A stretch of DNA of 43,324 nucleotides, from assembly GCA_002338655.1 (NCBI GenBank), contig DDIU01000041.1:1-43324 (forward strand). The letters are read 5' to 3'. Under the pieces are notes generated by a model. The model was given only the letters and a program-made list of their open reading frames with translations. It was not told where the DNA came from and made no database searches. Positions within the stretch are counted from its first letter, which is position 1. Each line of letters starts with the position of its first letter. This DNA is from Flammeovirgaceae bacterium UBA1842. GTDB lineage: Bacteria; Bacteroidota; Bacteroidia; Cytophagales; Cyclobacteriaceae. The position numbers and the translations under genes are program-made. This document shows, in pieces, positions 31,724 through 40,718 of the stretch.

Positions 31724-34525
31724 ATGGCAGAGGAAAAAACCATGAGGCTTAGCCAGGTAGCAAGAAAACTTAATGTAGGTTTAACTACAATAGTGGATTT
31801 TCTTGCTGACAAGGGCTTTGAAGTTGATAGCAGCCCTAATTCTAAAGTTACTGGTGAGCAGTTCAACATGCTTTCTAGGGAATTTGCGGAATCAGCATCA
31901 GAGAAGGAGGAAGCTTCGGGTCTTTCTATAGGTAACAAGCACTCAGACCATGTTGATCAGGAGGCAGAAGCCAAATTGGCCAAGAAGAGCGAGGAGGAAG
32001 AAGTGCTTATTAAAAATTTGTCTGCCGACAATGTTACTGAAGTCCAAGAAGAAACGAAGCCTGAAAAGGTGGAGGATGATAAGCCAAAATTAAAGGGAAT
32101 TACTGTATTGGGTAAAATTGACCTTGATAAGAAGAAGACGGTTAAGCCCAGTGAGCCTAAAATAGAGGAGCCAGTAAAACCCAAAGAAGAGCCCAAAGTA
32201 GTGAAGACGGAAGAGGCTGAACCAATAAAGGCAAAAGAAGAAAAGGCAAAAGTAGAAGAGAAGCCGTCCAAACAAGCAGAGCCGGAAGCAAAGTCAGAAA
32301 AAAGTGAAGCAAAGGTAACAGCTAAGGTAGAACCAGCAAAAACCGTTGAAATACCTGCTGCAGCAGATAAGAATACGGTAATAGAAGCCCGTGCTGATAA
32401 GTTAAAAGGCCTAAAGGTGGTAGGTAAAATAGAGCTTCCTAAAGAAAAAGACCGAAGAAGTAAGCCTGTAGCCTCATCTGATGAGCGTAAAGAGGAAAAG
32501 AAGAAAAGGCCCAGAAAGAGAATGCCTTCAAGACCAGATAGTGGTGGGGCAAACAGATCAGCTGGAGGTGGTGGTGTTAGGCGAAGAGCAGAACCAGGTA
32601 AGAAAAGAATAGAAAAAGAAGAGCCTTCAGAAAAGGAAATTCAGGATCAAATTAAGGCAACCCTAGCCAAATTGAGTGGCAATAAAAAAAGAGGTGGAGC
32701 CAAATATAGAAGAGAAAAAAGATCTGCAATAGCAGATGCCAAGGAGGAACAATTACTTCAGGAGCAAGAAGAGTCAAAAACATTAAGGGTTACGGAATTT
32801 ATTTCTGCGAATGATCTAGCATCATTAATGAATGTGTCCGTCAATGATGTGATCTCGACTTGTATGAGTCTGGGCATGTTTGTGTCTATTAATCAGAGAC
32901 TTGATGCTGAATCAATTACAGTAATAGCTGATGAATTTGAGTACGATGTTGAATTTACAACAGCGGATGATGATGTAGAGATTATTGAGGAAGAAGATAC
33001 AGAGGAAAGTTTGAAGCCAAGAGCTCCTATCGTTACTATTATGGGTCACGTTGACCACGGTAAAACCTCACTTCTAGACTACATTCGAAATTCGAAAGTA
33101 ACTGCTGGGGAAGCCGGTGGTATTACTCAGCACATAGGTGCCTATGATGTAATGACGGAAAGTGGCCGAAAAGTTGCTTTCTTGGATACTCCTGGTCACG
33201 AGGCATTTACAGCCATGCGTGCAAGGGGTGCTAAAGTAACCGATGTGGTAATTATTGTAGTGGCGGCTGATGATGATGTAATGCCACAGACAAAAGAAGC
33301 CATTAACCACGCACAAGTGGCGGGAGCTCCTATTATTATAGCCATTAATAAAATTGATAAGCCAGGCGCTAATCCAGATAAAGTAAAAGAATCATTATCT
33401 AAAATTAATGTTCTAGTTGAAGATTGGGGGGGTAAATACCAATGTCAATTGATTTCAGCCAAAACAGGCGAGGGGATTGATGATTTATTGGAAAAAGTAC
33501 TTTTAGAAGCTGATTTATTGGAATTGAAAGCCAATTATAATAAAAAGGCTTCTGGAACAGTAGTGGAAGCTTCACTTGACAAAGGTAGGGGCTATATTGC
33601 TACCTTACTTGTTCAAAGTGGTACGTTAAAAGTAGGTGATATTATTTTAGCGGGTGCTTACCATGGAAGGGTCAAAGCCATGTATGATCATATTGGAGGG
33701 CCCAAGAAGGACGTAGAACCTTCAACCCCGGTATTAGTACTTGGACTTGATGGAGCTCCACAAGCAGGAGACAAGTTTAATGTAATGGATTCTGATAGAG
33801 AAGCACGGGAGATTGCTACTAAAAGGGAGCAAATCCTACGTGAGCAAAGTATTAGGACTAAAAAGCATATTACACTTGATGAAATTGGCCGAAGATTGGC
33901 AATTGGCTCGTTTAAAGAACTCAATGTTATTATTAAAGGTGACGTGGACGGCTCAATAGAAGCCTTGTCGGATTCGTTATTGAAACTAAGTACTGAGGAG
34001 ATTCAAGTAAATATCATACACAAAGGTGTGGGGCAGATATCTGAATCAGATGTGTTGCTAGCATCAGCATCAGATGCGGTTATTGTAGGTTTCCAAGTAC
34101 GACCTTCAACATCAGCTAAAAAGATTGCTGAAAGCGAAGAAATAGAAATTCGTTTGTATTCCATTATCTATGATGCCATCAATGATGTGAAGGATGCTAT
34201 GGAAGGTATGCTAGACCCTGAGGTTGAGGAAGTTATCGTGGGTAATGCCGAAGTACGTGACGTCTTTAAAATCACTAAGGTGGGTACCGTAGCGGGATGT
34301 ATGGTGACAGAAGGTTATATCAAAAAGAACAATCCTATACGACTGATCAGGGATGGTATAGTAGTGTACTCAGGGGAAATGGGACAGTTGAAAAGATTTA
34401 AGGATGATGTAGCCGAAGTGAAGAAGGGATTTGAGTGTGGTTTAAGTATTAAAAAGTTCAATGATATAAAAGAAGGTGATGTTTTAGAGAGTTACGAGCA
34501 AAGAGAATCTAAACGAACACTTTAA
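31724..34525 (+). CDS. infB: Translation initiation factor IF-2
   Basis: GTPase that places initiator tRNA on the ribosome. 933 residues. N-terminal helix-turn region (MRLSQVARKLNVGLTTIVDFLADKGFE), then about 270 residues of K/E/P-rich linker containing two similar short blocks, LKGITVLGKIDL and LKGLKVVGKIELP. Then comes the IF2 core, with GHVDHGKT (about 440-447), DTPGHEAFTAMRARG and NKIDKPGANP, and the C-terminal fMet-tRNA domain. The start at 31724 (MAEEKTMRL) is chosen over TTG two codons earlier. It is the last gene of the operon, with a strong terminator after it. The long charged linker is usual in Bacteroidota. Confidence 0.97.
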   Translation: MAEEKTMRLSQVARKLNVGLTTIVDFLADKGFEVDSSPNSKVTGEQFNMLSREFAESASEKEEASGLSIGNKHSDHVDQEAEAKLAKKSEEEEVLIKNLSADNVTEVQEETKPEKVEDDKPKLKGITVLGKIDLDKKKTVKPSEPKIEEPVKPKEEPKVVKTEEAEPIKAKEEKAKVEEKPSKQAEPEAKSEKSEAKVTAKVEPAKTVEIPAAADKNTVIEARADKLKGLKVVGKIELPKEKDRRSKPVASSDERKEEKKKRPRKRMPSRPDSGGANRSAGGGGVRRRAEPGKKRIEKEEPSEKEIQDQIKATLAKLSGNKKRGGAKYRREKRSAIADAKEEQLLQEQEESKTLRVTEFISANDLASLMNVSVNDVISTCMSLGMFVSINQRLDAESITVIADEFEYDVEFTTADDDVEIIEEEDTEESLKPRAPIVTIMGHVDHGKTSLLDYIRNSKVTAGEAGGITQHIGAYDVMTESGRKVAFLDTPGHEAFTAMRARGAKVTDVVIIVVAADDDVMPQTKEAINHAQVAGAPIIIAINKIDKPGANPDKVKESLSKINVLVEDWGGKYQCQLISAKTGEGIDDLLEKVLLEADLLELKANYNKKASGTVVEASLDKGRGYIATLLVQSGTLKVGDIILAGAYHGRVKAMYDHIGGPKKDVEPSTPVLVLGLDGAPQAGDKFNVMDSDREAREIATKREQILREQSIRTKKHITLDEIGRRLAIGSFKELNVIIKGDVDGSIEALSDSLLKLSTEEIQVNIIHKGVGQISESDVLLASASDAVIVGFQVRPSTSAKKIAESEEIEIRLYSIIYDAINDVKDAMEGMLDPEVEEVIVGNAEVRDVFKITKVGTVAGCMVTEGYIKKNNPIRLIRDGIVVYSGEMGQLKRFKDDVAEVKKGFECGLSIKKFNDIKEGDVLESYEQRESKRTL

Positions 34526-34542
34526 TTTTGATAAAACGATCT

Positions 34543-34568
34543 AAAAAGGGGCAAGTGCCCCTTTTTTT
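34543..34568 (+). terminator. Rho-independent terminator of rimP-nusA-infB
   Basis: AAAAAGGGGC (34543-34552), loop AAGT, GCCCCTTTTT and further T residues. A strong intrinsic terminator 18 bases after the infB stop. The following stretch to 34791 is AT-rich (about 220 bases) and shows no gene or clear repeat; it contains TTTG at 34753-34756 but only a poor -7 match before the next gene. Confidence 0.92.
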
Positions 34569-34791
34569 GATTTTAGCATGACCATGTAAAATATATTGAG
34601 TGGATATAATGACAATTATTCATTAAATATATCTATCATTAAGCTTCAATTTGTAAAATTATCACTTGATATTGTATATTACTTTTTTATTTTTTAAGAA
34701 AACAATATTAAAATTGGAGAGTTATTTTTAAATTGTGCTTCAAATAACTTTATTTGTCTATCAAAACTTACATTAAATAAAACTTTAGGCC

Positions 34792-35538
34792 ATGTTAGAA
34801 ACATTAGAATCCTTTGACACTTGGAACATGTGGGCACAGTATATTGCCTACGGTCTTGCAGGTATATCTGTGATCATTTTAATTGCTCATATTTTAAAAC
34901 TCGTAGCTACAAGTGATTCAAAGACAAAATATGATTACATAAACCGAAGTGAGATTAGGATATTATTGACCTGTAGTATCCTGTTAATCATAGGCGGAGG
35001 GTTTTATGCCAACTCATATATTGTAGAACTTAGTATTTTGTGGATGTTTGTTAGGCTATTTGTTACGATTTCAATGGGATTGATCATTGGTGTTATCGTT
35101 CAAAACCTACTCAAATTCTACTACCCATTTTACATTGAGAAAAGACTTAAGAACCTTAGGTACAAACCAAGGATTTCTCCAAAAACTGGCAAGCCAATGA
35201 AGTTGCTTAGTGAAGAGGAAGAAGATGTTTACCTTGATGAAGGTATGCAGGCAGAAGAGGATATTTTCTCTATCGACTATGATGTATGGGTTGATGAGGA
35301 ATCAGGTTACACTAAAATTGAAAAATATTCTGGACACTTACATGCATTACAGTGCCCTGAATGTAATTATCAGACTTTTAGGGTATTGAAAGAAGAAATT
35401 GTTAAATCACCTTCAACTTCTGAAGAAGGTGAATTGTTAAAGCATTTTGAATGTGGCTATTGTGGACATAAGGCCAAAAAGACATTTAACATAGCTATGC
35501 TTAAGGACTTTCAATCTGAAGAAAGTACCCCAGCCTAA
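34792..35538 (+). CDS. Membrane protein with C-terminal zinc-ribbon, unknown function
   Basis: A 248-residue protein with three hydrophobic segments (about 17-39, 56-74 and 78-108), then a charged, acidic linker with an EEEEDVYLDE stretch. A C-terminal cytoplasmic-type zinc ribbon follows: Cys188-x2-Cys191 (CPEC) and Cys221-x2-Cys224 (CGYC). I do not recognise the family. The membrane anchor plus zinc ribbon suggests a protein- or nucleic-acid-contacting tail on a membrane base. It is a single gene between two terminators, with an AT-rich 266-base upstream region and a strong bidirectional terminator behind it. Confidence 0.8.
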   Translation: MLETLESFDTWNMWAQYIAYGLAGISVIILIAHILKLVATSDSKTKYDYINRSEIRILLTCSILLIIGGGFYANSYIVELSILWMFVRLFVTISMGLIIGVIVQNLLKFYYPFYIEKRLKNLRYKPRISPKTGKPMKLLSEEEEDVYLDEGMQAEEDIFSIDYDVWVDEESGYTKIEKYSGHLHALQCPECNYQTFRVLKEEIVKSPSTSEEGELLKHFECGYCGHKAKKTFNIAMLKDFQSEESTPA

Positions 35539-35556
35539 TTTAGTATTTAATATAAT

Positions 35557-35589
35557 AAAAAAAGGATCGTCATTGACGATCCTTTTTTT
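35557..35589. terminator. Bidirectional Rho-independent terminator
   Basis: A 15-bp perfect stem: A7 GGATCGTC (35557-35571), loop ATT, GACGATCC T7 (35575-35589). T tracts on both strands serve both the zinc-ribbon gene and the convergent aldolase gene. Confidence 0.93.
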
Positions 35590-35610
35590 ATTCCCCAGTA
35601 TTTCAGGGCC

Positions 35611-36684
35611 TTAATTTAACGTTCCTATATTATTTAAATCCTCACAAGCCTGAATAAGCCGGGCTTTGAAAGTCTCTTCCCCTTTTCTTAACCACACACG
35701 TGGGTCATAATATTTTTTATTTGGCACATCGTCACCATCAGGATTACCTATTTGCCCTTGTAGGTAGCCTTCATTCGCTTTGTAGTAGTTCTTCACTCCA
35801 TCCCAGTATGCCCATTGCAAATCGGTGTCGATATTCATCTTAATAACACCGTAGGAAATACCCTCTCTAATTTCATCCACTGAAGAACCTGAGCCACCAT
35901 GAAATACAAAATCAATAGGATTGCTGCCAGTGCTATATTTTTTCTGAACATACTCCTGTGAGTTTTTAAGTATGATAGGTGTCAATTTGACATTACCTGG
36001 TTTGTAAACGCCATGTACGTTGCCAAAAGCCGCAGCAATGGTAAATCGATGACTTATTTTACTCAACTCTTCGTAGGCATAGGCTACTTCTTCAGGTTGC
36101 GTGTATAGTTTGGAGCTATCAATACCTGTGTTATCAACGCCATCTTCTTCACCACCTGTAACACCAAGCTCAATTTCCAATGTCATGTTGATTTTGCTCA
36201 TGCGCTCAAGATATTTCTTACATATCTCAATATTTTCTTCAATGGGCTCTTCAGATAAATCTATCATATGAGAGCTATACAAAGGTTTGCCATGCGCCTT
36301 AAAAAATGCTTCACCCGCATCCAATAGACCGTCAATCCAAGGTAATAATTTCTTGGCAGCATGATCGGTGTGAAGAATAATAGTAGCACCATACTTATCC
36401 GCCATATGGTGTATATGGTGCGCTCCTGAAACTGCTCCTGCAATAGCTGCCTGTTGGTTCTCATTTGAAAGCCCCTTGCCAGCAAAGAACACTCCACCAC
36501 CATTGGAAAACTGTATCATAATTGGCGAATTTATCTGTGCTGCAGTTTCCATTACTGCGTTCACAGAGTTGGTGCCTACAACGTTTACCGCTGGGATAGC
36601 AAAATTATTTGCTTTGGCGAATTTGAACATTTCTTGAACTTCGTCTCCGGTAAGTACTCCGGGCTTAAATTTGGAAGATGACAT
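35611..36684 (-). CDS. fbaA: Class II fructose-bisphosphate aldolase
   Basis: Zinc-dependent aldolase that interconverts fructose-1,6-bisphosphate with dihydroxyacetone phosphate and glyceraldehyde-3-phosphate in glycolysis and gluconeogenesis. 357 residues, the long class IIA type like E. coli FbaA. Metal and substrate motifs are present: IILHTDHAAKK, LEIELGVTGGEEDG, FGNVHGVYKPGNV and FVFHGGSGSS, with NIDTDLQWAYWDG near the end. The start MSSSKFKPGV at 36684 is unambiguous. It is transcribed alone, divergent from accD, and ends at the strong shared terminator. Confidence 0.96.
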   Translation of the reverse strand: MSSSKFKPGVLTGDEVQEMFKFAKANNFAIPAVNVVGTNSVNAVMETAAQINSPIMIQFSNGGGVFFAGKGLSNENQQAAIAGAVSGAHHIHHMADKYGATIILHTDHAAKKLLPWIDGLLDAGEAFFKAHGKPLYSSHMIDLSEEPIEENIEICKKYLERMSKINMTLEIELGVTGGEEDGVDNTGIDSSKLYTQPEEVAYAYEELSKISHRFTIAAAFGNVHGVYKPGNVKLTPIILKNSQEYVQKKYSTGSNPIDFVFHGGSGSSVDEIREGISYGVIKMNIDTDLQWAYWDGVKNYYKANEGYLQGQIGNPDGDDVPNKKYYDPRVWLRKGEETFKARLIQACEDLNNIGTLN

Positions 36685-36784
36685 AGTTTTTTAATTCTTG
36701 TTTTGAAATTAGTATAAACGGTCTGAGAATCAGTAGTACAAAGAAACTAAATATTTCATGTTGGTCACATTCTTAAAGGTAATT

Positions 36785-36815
36785 TTTGAAAGATGCATGA
36801 TACTGTGGATATTTG
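36785..36815 (+). promoter_or_regulatory. Promoter for accD
   Basis: TTTG (36785-36788), a 19-base spacer and GATATTTG (36808-36815). It is identical in spacing and -7 sequence to the proposed rpmB promoter, and about 50 bases before the accD ATG. Confidence 0.6.
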
Positions 36816-36867
36816 CCGAGATTTGAGGGCATGAAATTTTTCAATCAGAAGTAAATAAGCAAAAGGT

Positions 36868-37707
36868 ATGAGCTGGTTTAATAGAAAAGATAAGGGCATC
36901 CAGACACCAACAGAAGCTAAGAAAGAAGTTCCGGATGGACTTTGGTATAAAACTCCTGGTGGAAAGATTATACACACACGTGAACTTAAAAACAATTCAT
37001 ATGTCAGCCCTGAAGATGGGTATCACGTACGGATAGGTTCGAAAGAGTATTTCGAAATATTCTTTGACAACAATAAGTTTACCGAATTGGATGAAAATAT
37101 TGAGTCTGCTGACCCATTGAAATTCACAGATACTAAAGCCTATCCTGATAGAATAAAGAGTACTCAGAAAAAATCTGGCCTAAAGGATGCTGTCCGTAGT
37201 GCCTATGGAAAGATGAATGGTGTAGAGATCACTATCGCTTGTATGGATTTTAGCTTTATTGGTGGATCTATGGGTAGTGTGGTAGGCGAGAAGATAGCTC
37301 GTGCTATTGATCATTCATTGGCTAAGAAGATTCCATTCTTGATGATTTCGAAATCAGGAGGAGCACGTATGATGGAGGCGGGACTGTCACTGATGCAGAT
37401 GGCAAAAACTTCGGCCAAACTAGCTTTATTAAGTGAGGCTAAAATACCTTATATCTCCTTATTGACCGACCCAACCACTGGTGGAGTTACAGCTTCCTAT
37501 GCTATGTTAGGTGACTTTAATATTTCCGAACCAGGGGCATTGATAGGTTTTGCGGGTCCTCGTGTAATTCGGGAAACAATAGGTAAAGACCTGCCAAAGG
37601 GATTTCAAAGTGCTGAATTTGTTCTCGACCATGGATTCTTGGATTTTATTGTTGACAGAAGGAATATGAAAGCTAAGCTTTCTACACTTTTGAAGATGCT
37701 GAAATAG
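36868..37707 (+). CDS. accD: Acetyl-CoA carboxylase carboxyltransferase beta subunit, zinc ligands missing
   Basis: Carboxyltransferase beta subunit that, with AccA, moves CO2 from biotin to acetyl-CoA in the first step of fatty-acid synthesis. 279 residues with the crotonase-like core intact: SFIGGSMGSVVGEKIARA, SKSGGARMMEAGLSLMQMAK, DPTTGGVTASYAMLGD and GFAGPRVIRETI. The N-terminal zinc-ribbon outline is kept (GLWYK...HTRELKNN...YVSPEDGYHVR), but all four cysteine positions are changed: Thr29, Gly32, Ser47 and Asp50. So no zinc can be held there in the usual way. The rest of the protein is not degraded, which suggests a functional zinc-free form. accA is not in the window. Confidence 0.94.
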   Translation: MSWFNRKDKGIQTPTEAKKEVPDGLWYKTPGGKIIHTRELKNNSYVSPEDGYHVRIGSKEYFEIFFDNNKFTELDENIESADPLKFTDTKAYPDRIKSTQKKSGLKDAVRSAYGKMNGVEITIACMDFSFIGGSMGSVVGEKIARAIDHSLAKKIPFLMISKSGGARMMEAGLSLMQMAKTSAKLALLSEAKIPYISLLTDPTTGGVTASYAMLGDFNISEPGALIGFAGPRVIRETIGKDLPKGFQSAEFVLDHGFLDFIVDRRNMKAKLSTLLKMLK

Positions 37708-37740
37708 CCAAAGGCGCAATTTTAGAGTTCACTTTCCTAA

Positions 37741-37748
37741 TAATTTTG
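37741..37748 (+). promoter_or_regulatory. -7 promoter element for the FtsX-type permease
   Basis: TAATTTTG fully matches TAnnTTTG, 62 bases before the permease ATG. No clear -33 partner was found. Confidence 0.45.
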
Positions 37749-37810
37749 GTTTCTCATGCAACATTATTAACCTTTTTTAGGTAATAATGTAATCCCCAAT
37801 TGCATAAACC

Positions 37811-40249
37811 ATGATCAAAAACTATATTAAAATCGCTCTGCGAAGCTTAGTAAAGAATCGCATATACACGATAATCAATGTCCTTGGTCTTTCTGTGGGC
37901 ATAGCCAGTAGCCTACTTATTTTACTTCATGTAGAGAATGAGTTGAGTTATGACAACTTTAATAAAAATGGAGATCATGTATATAAAATGGTGCTGGAAA
38001 GAATATATCCAGATCATGTAACTAATTATGCAATCATTCCCCACTCCTTTTCTGAAGTGATGGTTCGGGATTTTCCCGAAGTAAAAAATGCGGTCAGAAT
38101 GTTTGGAACAGGCCCAAATAACCCTATAGTTGTACGGTACATTAATAATGAAAATGAAGAAAAGGCATTTGAAGAAACAGGCCTTATTGCAGCTGATTCT
38201 ACTTTTTTTGATATTTTTAGTTACAAGCTTTTAGAGGGTGACAAAAATTCTGTCTTGGCCAATGCACAGGACATGGTTATTACTAAGGCTATGGCCGTCA
38301 AGTATTTTGGTGACGAGGATCCCATTGGCAAAACCCTAAAAACTGATTTTGGTGATTTCATGGTTACAGGGGTTTGTGAAAATGTGCCGGAAAATTCTCA
38401 CTTTGATTTCGATTTCCTTGCTTCAATGAAGACGTTCAATTTTCTTCAAAATGAGAATTTCGTGAGTTTTTCAACGCACATGTATTTCGAACTCGAACCT
38501 AAGGCAGATGTAAAAGCATTAGAGGCCAAGTTCCCTAAAATGGTTGAAACTTATGCAGCCCCGCAAATAGAGGCCAATTTGAACACCACTTATTCTGAAT
38601 ATGTTGGTGCTGGCAATGGATACAACTATTCATTGATCCCATTAAAGGATATTCACCTGTATCCGGTAAAATATCAAAGTGCTTTTAAGACGGGCGGAGA
38701 CATCAATGATGTGATTATTTTCATTTCCATAGCCCTTCTAATTATTTTGATTGCCTGTATCAACTTCATGAATTTGGCCACTGCCCGATCTACCGAAAGA
38801 GCCAAAGAGGTGGGTATTCGCAAAACATTGGGTTCACCCAAAAATCAGTTAGTGGCCCAGTTCCTAACTGAATCGGTACTCTTAAGTCTTTTTTCCATGC
38901 TGATCGCCTTTGGTATCGTTTTCTTAACGTTGCCTTATTTTAATAGTATCATTGGCAAGACATTGACTATCTCTGACTCAACACTGTTTTATCCAGTTGG
39001 AATAGGGGTTGCGTTTATTATTGGGTTATTGGCTGGTAGTTACCCCGCTTTTGTCTTGTCGGGTTTTAATCCGATAGCGGTAATGAAGGGCAATATGCAG
39101 TCCAATAAAAGTTCTGCTTGGATGAGAAACGGCCTGGTGGTATTTCAATTTGCAATTTCAATTATCCTGATCTCGGGCACTTTCATAGTAAATGATCAAA
39201 TTGCCTTTATGAGCGATCTTGATCTTGGGTATAATAAAGAGCAGCTCATCGTAATCGATCGGGCACAAACGCTCGACACACAATTGGAAGCATTTATTAA
39301 TGAAATAAAGAATATTCCAACGGTAACCGATGCCGGTGGCTCTGGCGTGATACCCATTAGTCAATATTTTGGCATTCAATTTATGCCTCCTGGGGGTGCA
39401 GAGGTGATAACCACCAATGCCATGAATGTAGATGATGATTATATGAGAACAATGGGGTTCCAGATAATCCAAGGCCGTGGGTTCTCTAAACAGTTCAACG
39501 ACTCCCTTTCGATAATAATCAATGAACAAACCGCTGAATTATTGGGTGTTGACAATCCTATTGGATTAAAGCTGCAGAACTCCAACGGTAATCCACCCAT
39601 TGTTTCTGAGTATGAGATAGTTGGCGTGGTCAAGGATTTTCATTATATGTCATTAAGAGAAAAAATAAGCCCATTTGTTATGCTAAGTACTGAAAATAAT
39701 GTTGCAGGTGGCGTGAGGTACATTACGGCCAGAATTAAGGGAAATAATATTAAAGGGACTATTGAGGCTCTCTCGTCTAAATGGAAACAATTTGTGCCAC
39801 AAGATCCGTTCAAGTTTAAGTTTATGGATGATGAGTTGGATAAACAATACAAGTCTGAAGCAAATTCAGGGAAGATATTCGGCCTTTTTGCTGGATTGGG
39901 GATATTGATAGCCTGCGTTGGCCTGTTTGGTCTGGCAGCTTATATGGCTGGGTTGAGAACCAAAGAAATTGGTGTAAGAAAAACATTGGGTGCCTCGGTA
40001 ACGGGAGTGGTGTTTTTACTTTCCAAAGATTTTACGAAATTGATATTAATAGCCTTGTTAGTGGCTGTGCCAATTTCCTATTACGTTATGGGTCAATGGC
40101 TCGATAATTTTGCTTATAAAACCACCATAGGGATATTAACATTCCTAATCTCAGGCGGGTTGGCATTGTTAATTGCATGGATAACTGTAGGTTATCAAAC
40201 CATGCGTGCTGCACTGGCTAATCCAGTGAAATCTTTAAGAAGCGAATAA
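37811..40249 (+). CDS. ABC transporter permease, FtsX/MacB type with two permease units
   Basis: An 812-residue inner-membrane protein built from two MacB-like halves. Each has an N-terminal membrane helix (about 20-42 and 432-452), a large periplasmic domain (about 45-280 and 460-680), and a three-helix FtsX domain ending in a cytoplasmic RxKEIGVRKTLG-type coupling motif (STERAKEVGIRKTLGS; AGLRTKEIGVRKTLGA). Proteins of this type partner an ATPase to act mechanically on periplasmic substrates such as lipoproteins or peptides, rather than as ordinary channels. No ATP-binding subunit lies next to it. Such orphan duplicated permeases are common in Cytophagia. Substrate unknown. Confidence 0.9.
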   Translation: MIKNYIKIALRSLVKNRIYTIINVLGLSVGIASSLLILLHVENELSYDNFNKNGDHVYKMVLERIYPDHVTNYAIIPHSFSEVMVRDFPEVKNAVRMFGTGPNNPIVVRYINNENEEKAFEETGLIAADSTFFDIFSYKLLEGDKNSVLANAQDMVITKAMAVKYFGDEDPIGKTLKTDFGDFMVTGVCENVPENSHFDFDFLASMKTFNFLQNENFVSFSTHMYFELEPKADVKALEAKFPKMVETYAAPQIEANLNTTYSEYVGAGNGYNYSLIPLKDIHLYPVKYQSAFKTGGDINDVIIFISIALLIILIACINFMNLATARSTERAKEVGIRKTLGSPKNQLVAQFLTESVLLSLFSMLIAFGIVFLTLPYFNSIIGKTLTISDSTLFYPVGIGVAFIIGLLAGSYPAFVLSGFNPIAVMKGNMQSNKSSAWMRNGLVVFQFAISIILISGTFIVNDQIAFMSDLDLGYNKEQLIVIDRAQTLDTQLEAFINEIKNIPTVTDAGGSGVIPISQYFGIQFMPPGGAEVITTNAMNVDDDYMRTMGFQIIQGRGFSKQFNDSLSIIINEQTAELLGVDNPIGLKLQNSNGNPPIVSEYEIVGVVKDFHYMSLREKISPFVMLSTENNVAGGVRYITARIKGNNIKGTIEALSSKWKQFVPQDPFKFKFMDDELDKQYKSEANSGKIFGLFAGLGILIACVGLFGLAAYMAGLRTKEIGVRKTLGASVTGVVFLLSKDFTKLILIALLVAVPISYYVMGQWLDNFAYKTTIGILTFLISGGLALLIAWITVGYQTMRAALANPVKSLRSE

Positions 40250-40291
40250 TTGATTGACTTTATTAAAGATAATTTGTAAATTTCATAACAT

Positions 40292-40299
40292 TAATTTTG
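40292..40299 (+). promoter_or_regulatory. -7 promoter element for the small secreted protein
   Basis: TAATTTTG fully matches TAnnTTTG and ends 7 bases before the ATG at 40307, so the transcript would be leaderless or nearly so. Confidence 0.5.
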
Positions 40300-40306
40300 T
40301 TGAGTT

Positions 40307-40708
40307 ATGAGAACGTTACAATTATCAATAATTATTTTAGCTACCAATTTCTTTTTTAATACAGATTCGATTGCCCAGCAACAAATCAAAGAACCAGCAA
40401 TAGGGAATTTAAACCTTACGGTGAGTAAGTTAATAATTGGTAACAATGATATTACCGATAGTCTCGGAATAGTAAAAATAGCGAATAACCTTTGGGTAGA
40501 ATACAATAGAAAGGACGTAGAAATAGGTAGGGCCAATATCATTAAAAACACAGGTAAGGAGATGCAAATAAAATGGATTTCAGCTACCAATGGAGCAAAA
40601 AAAGATGCTGTCACTATTTATAAAATAAATAAAGACCAATCCACCTATACCTTTGATATCTATTTTGACAATAAAAAGCAGGGATATTTTGTGGCTTCGA
40701 CTGAGTAG
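40307..40708 (+). CDS. Small secreted protein of unknown function
   Basis: A 133-residue protein with a signal peptide (MRTLQLSIIILATNFFF core) and likely cleavage at SIA|QQQ. The mature part is about 110 residues of short alternating strands with many Asn, Lys and Ile. It has no cysteine and no recognised motif. It probably ends up in the periplasm or outside the cell. It follows the permease gene by 57 bases but has its own -7 element. It ends 10 bases from the convergent selD stop codon, without an obvious terminator. Confidence 0.75.
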   Translation: MRTLQLSIIILATNFFFNTDSIAQQQIKEPAIGNLNLTVSKLIIGNNDITDSLGIVKIANNLWVEYNRKDVEIGRANIIKNTGKEMQIKWISATNGAKKDAVTIYKINKDQSTYTFDIYFDNKKQGYFVASTE

Positions 40709-40718
40709 GGTAGTATTA

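Noticed and set aside
31957..32271. Serine/phenylalanine-rich antisense open frame opposite infB
   Set aside because: It is the mirror of the Lys/Glu-rich linker of IF-2 and has no independent support.
34569..34791. Small RNA or gene in the AT-rich gap before the zinc-ribbon gene
   Set aside because: No open frame, stable hairpin or full promoter match was seen; it remains plain AT-rich intergenic DNA.
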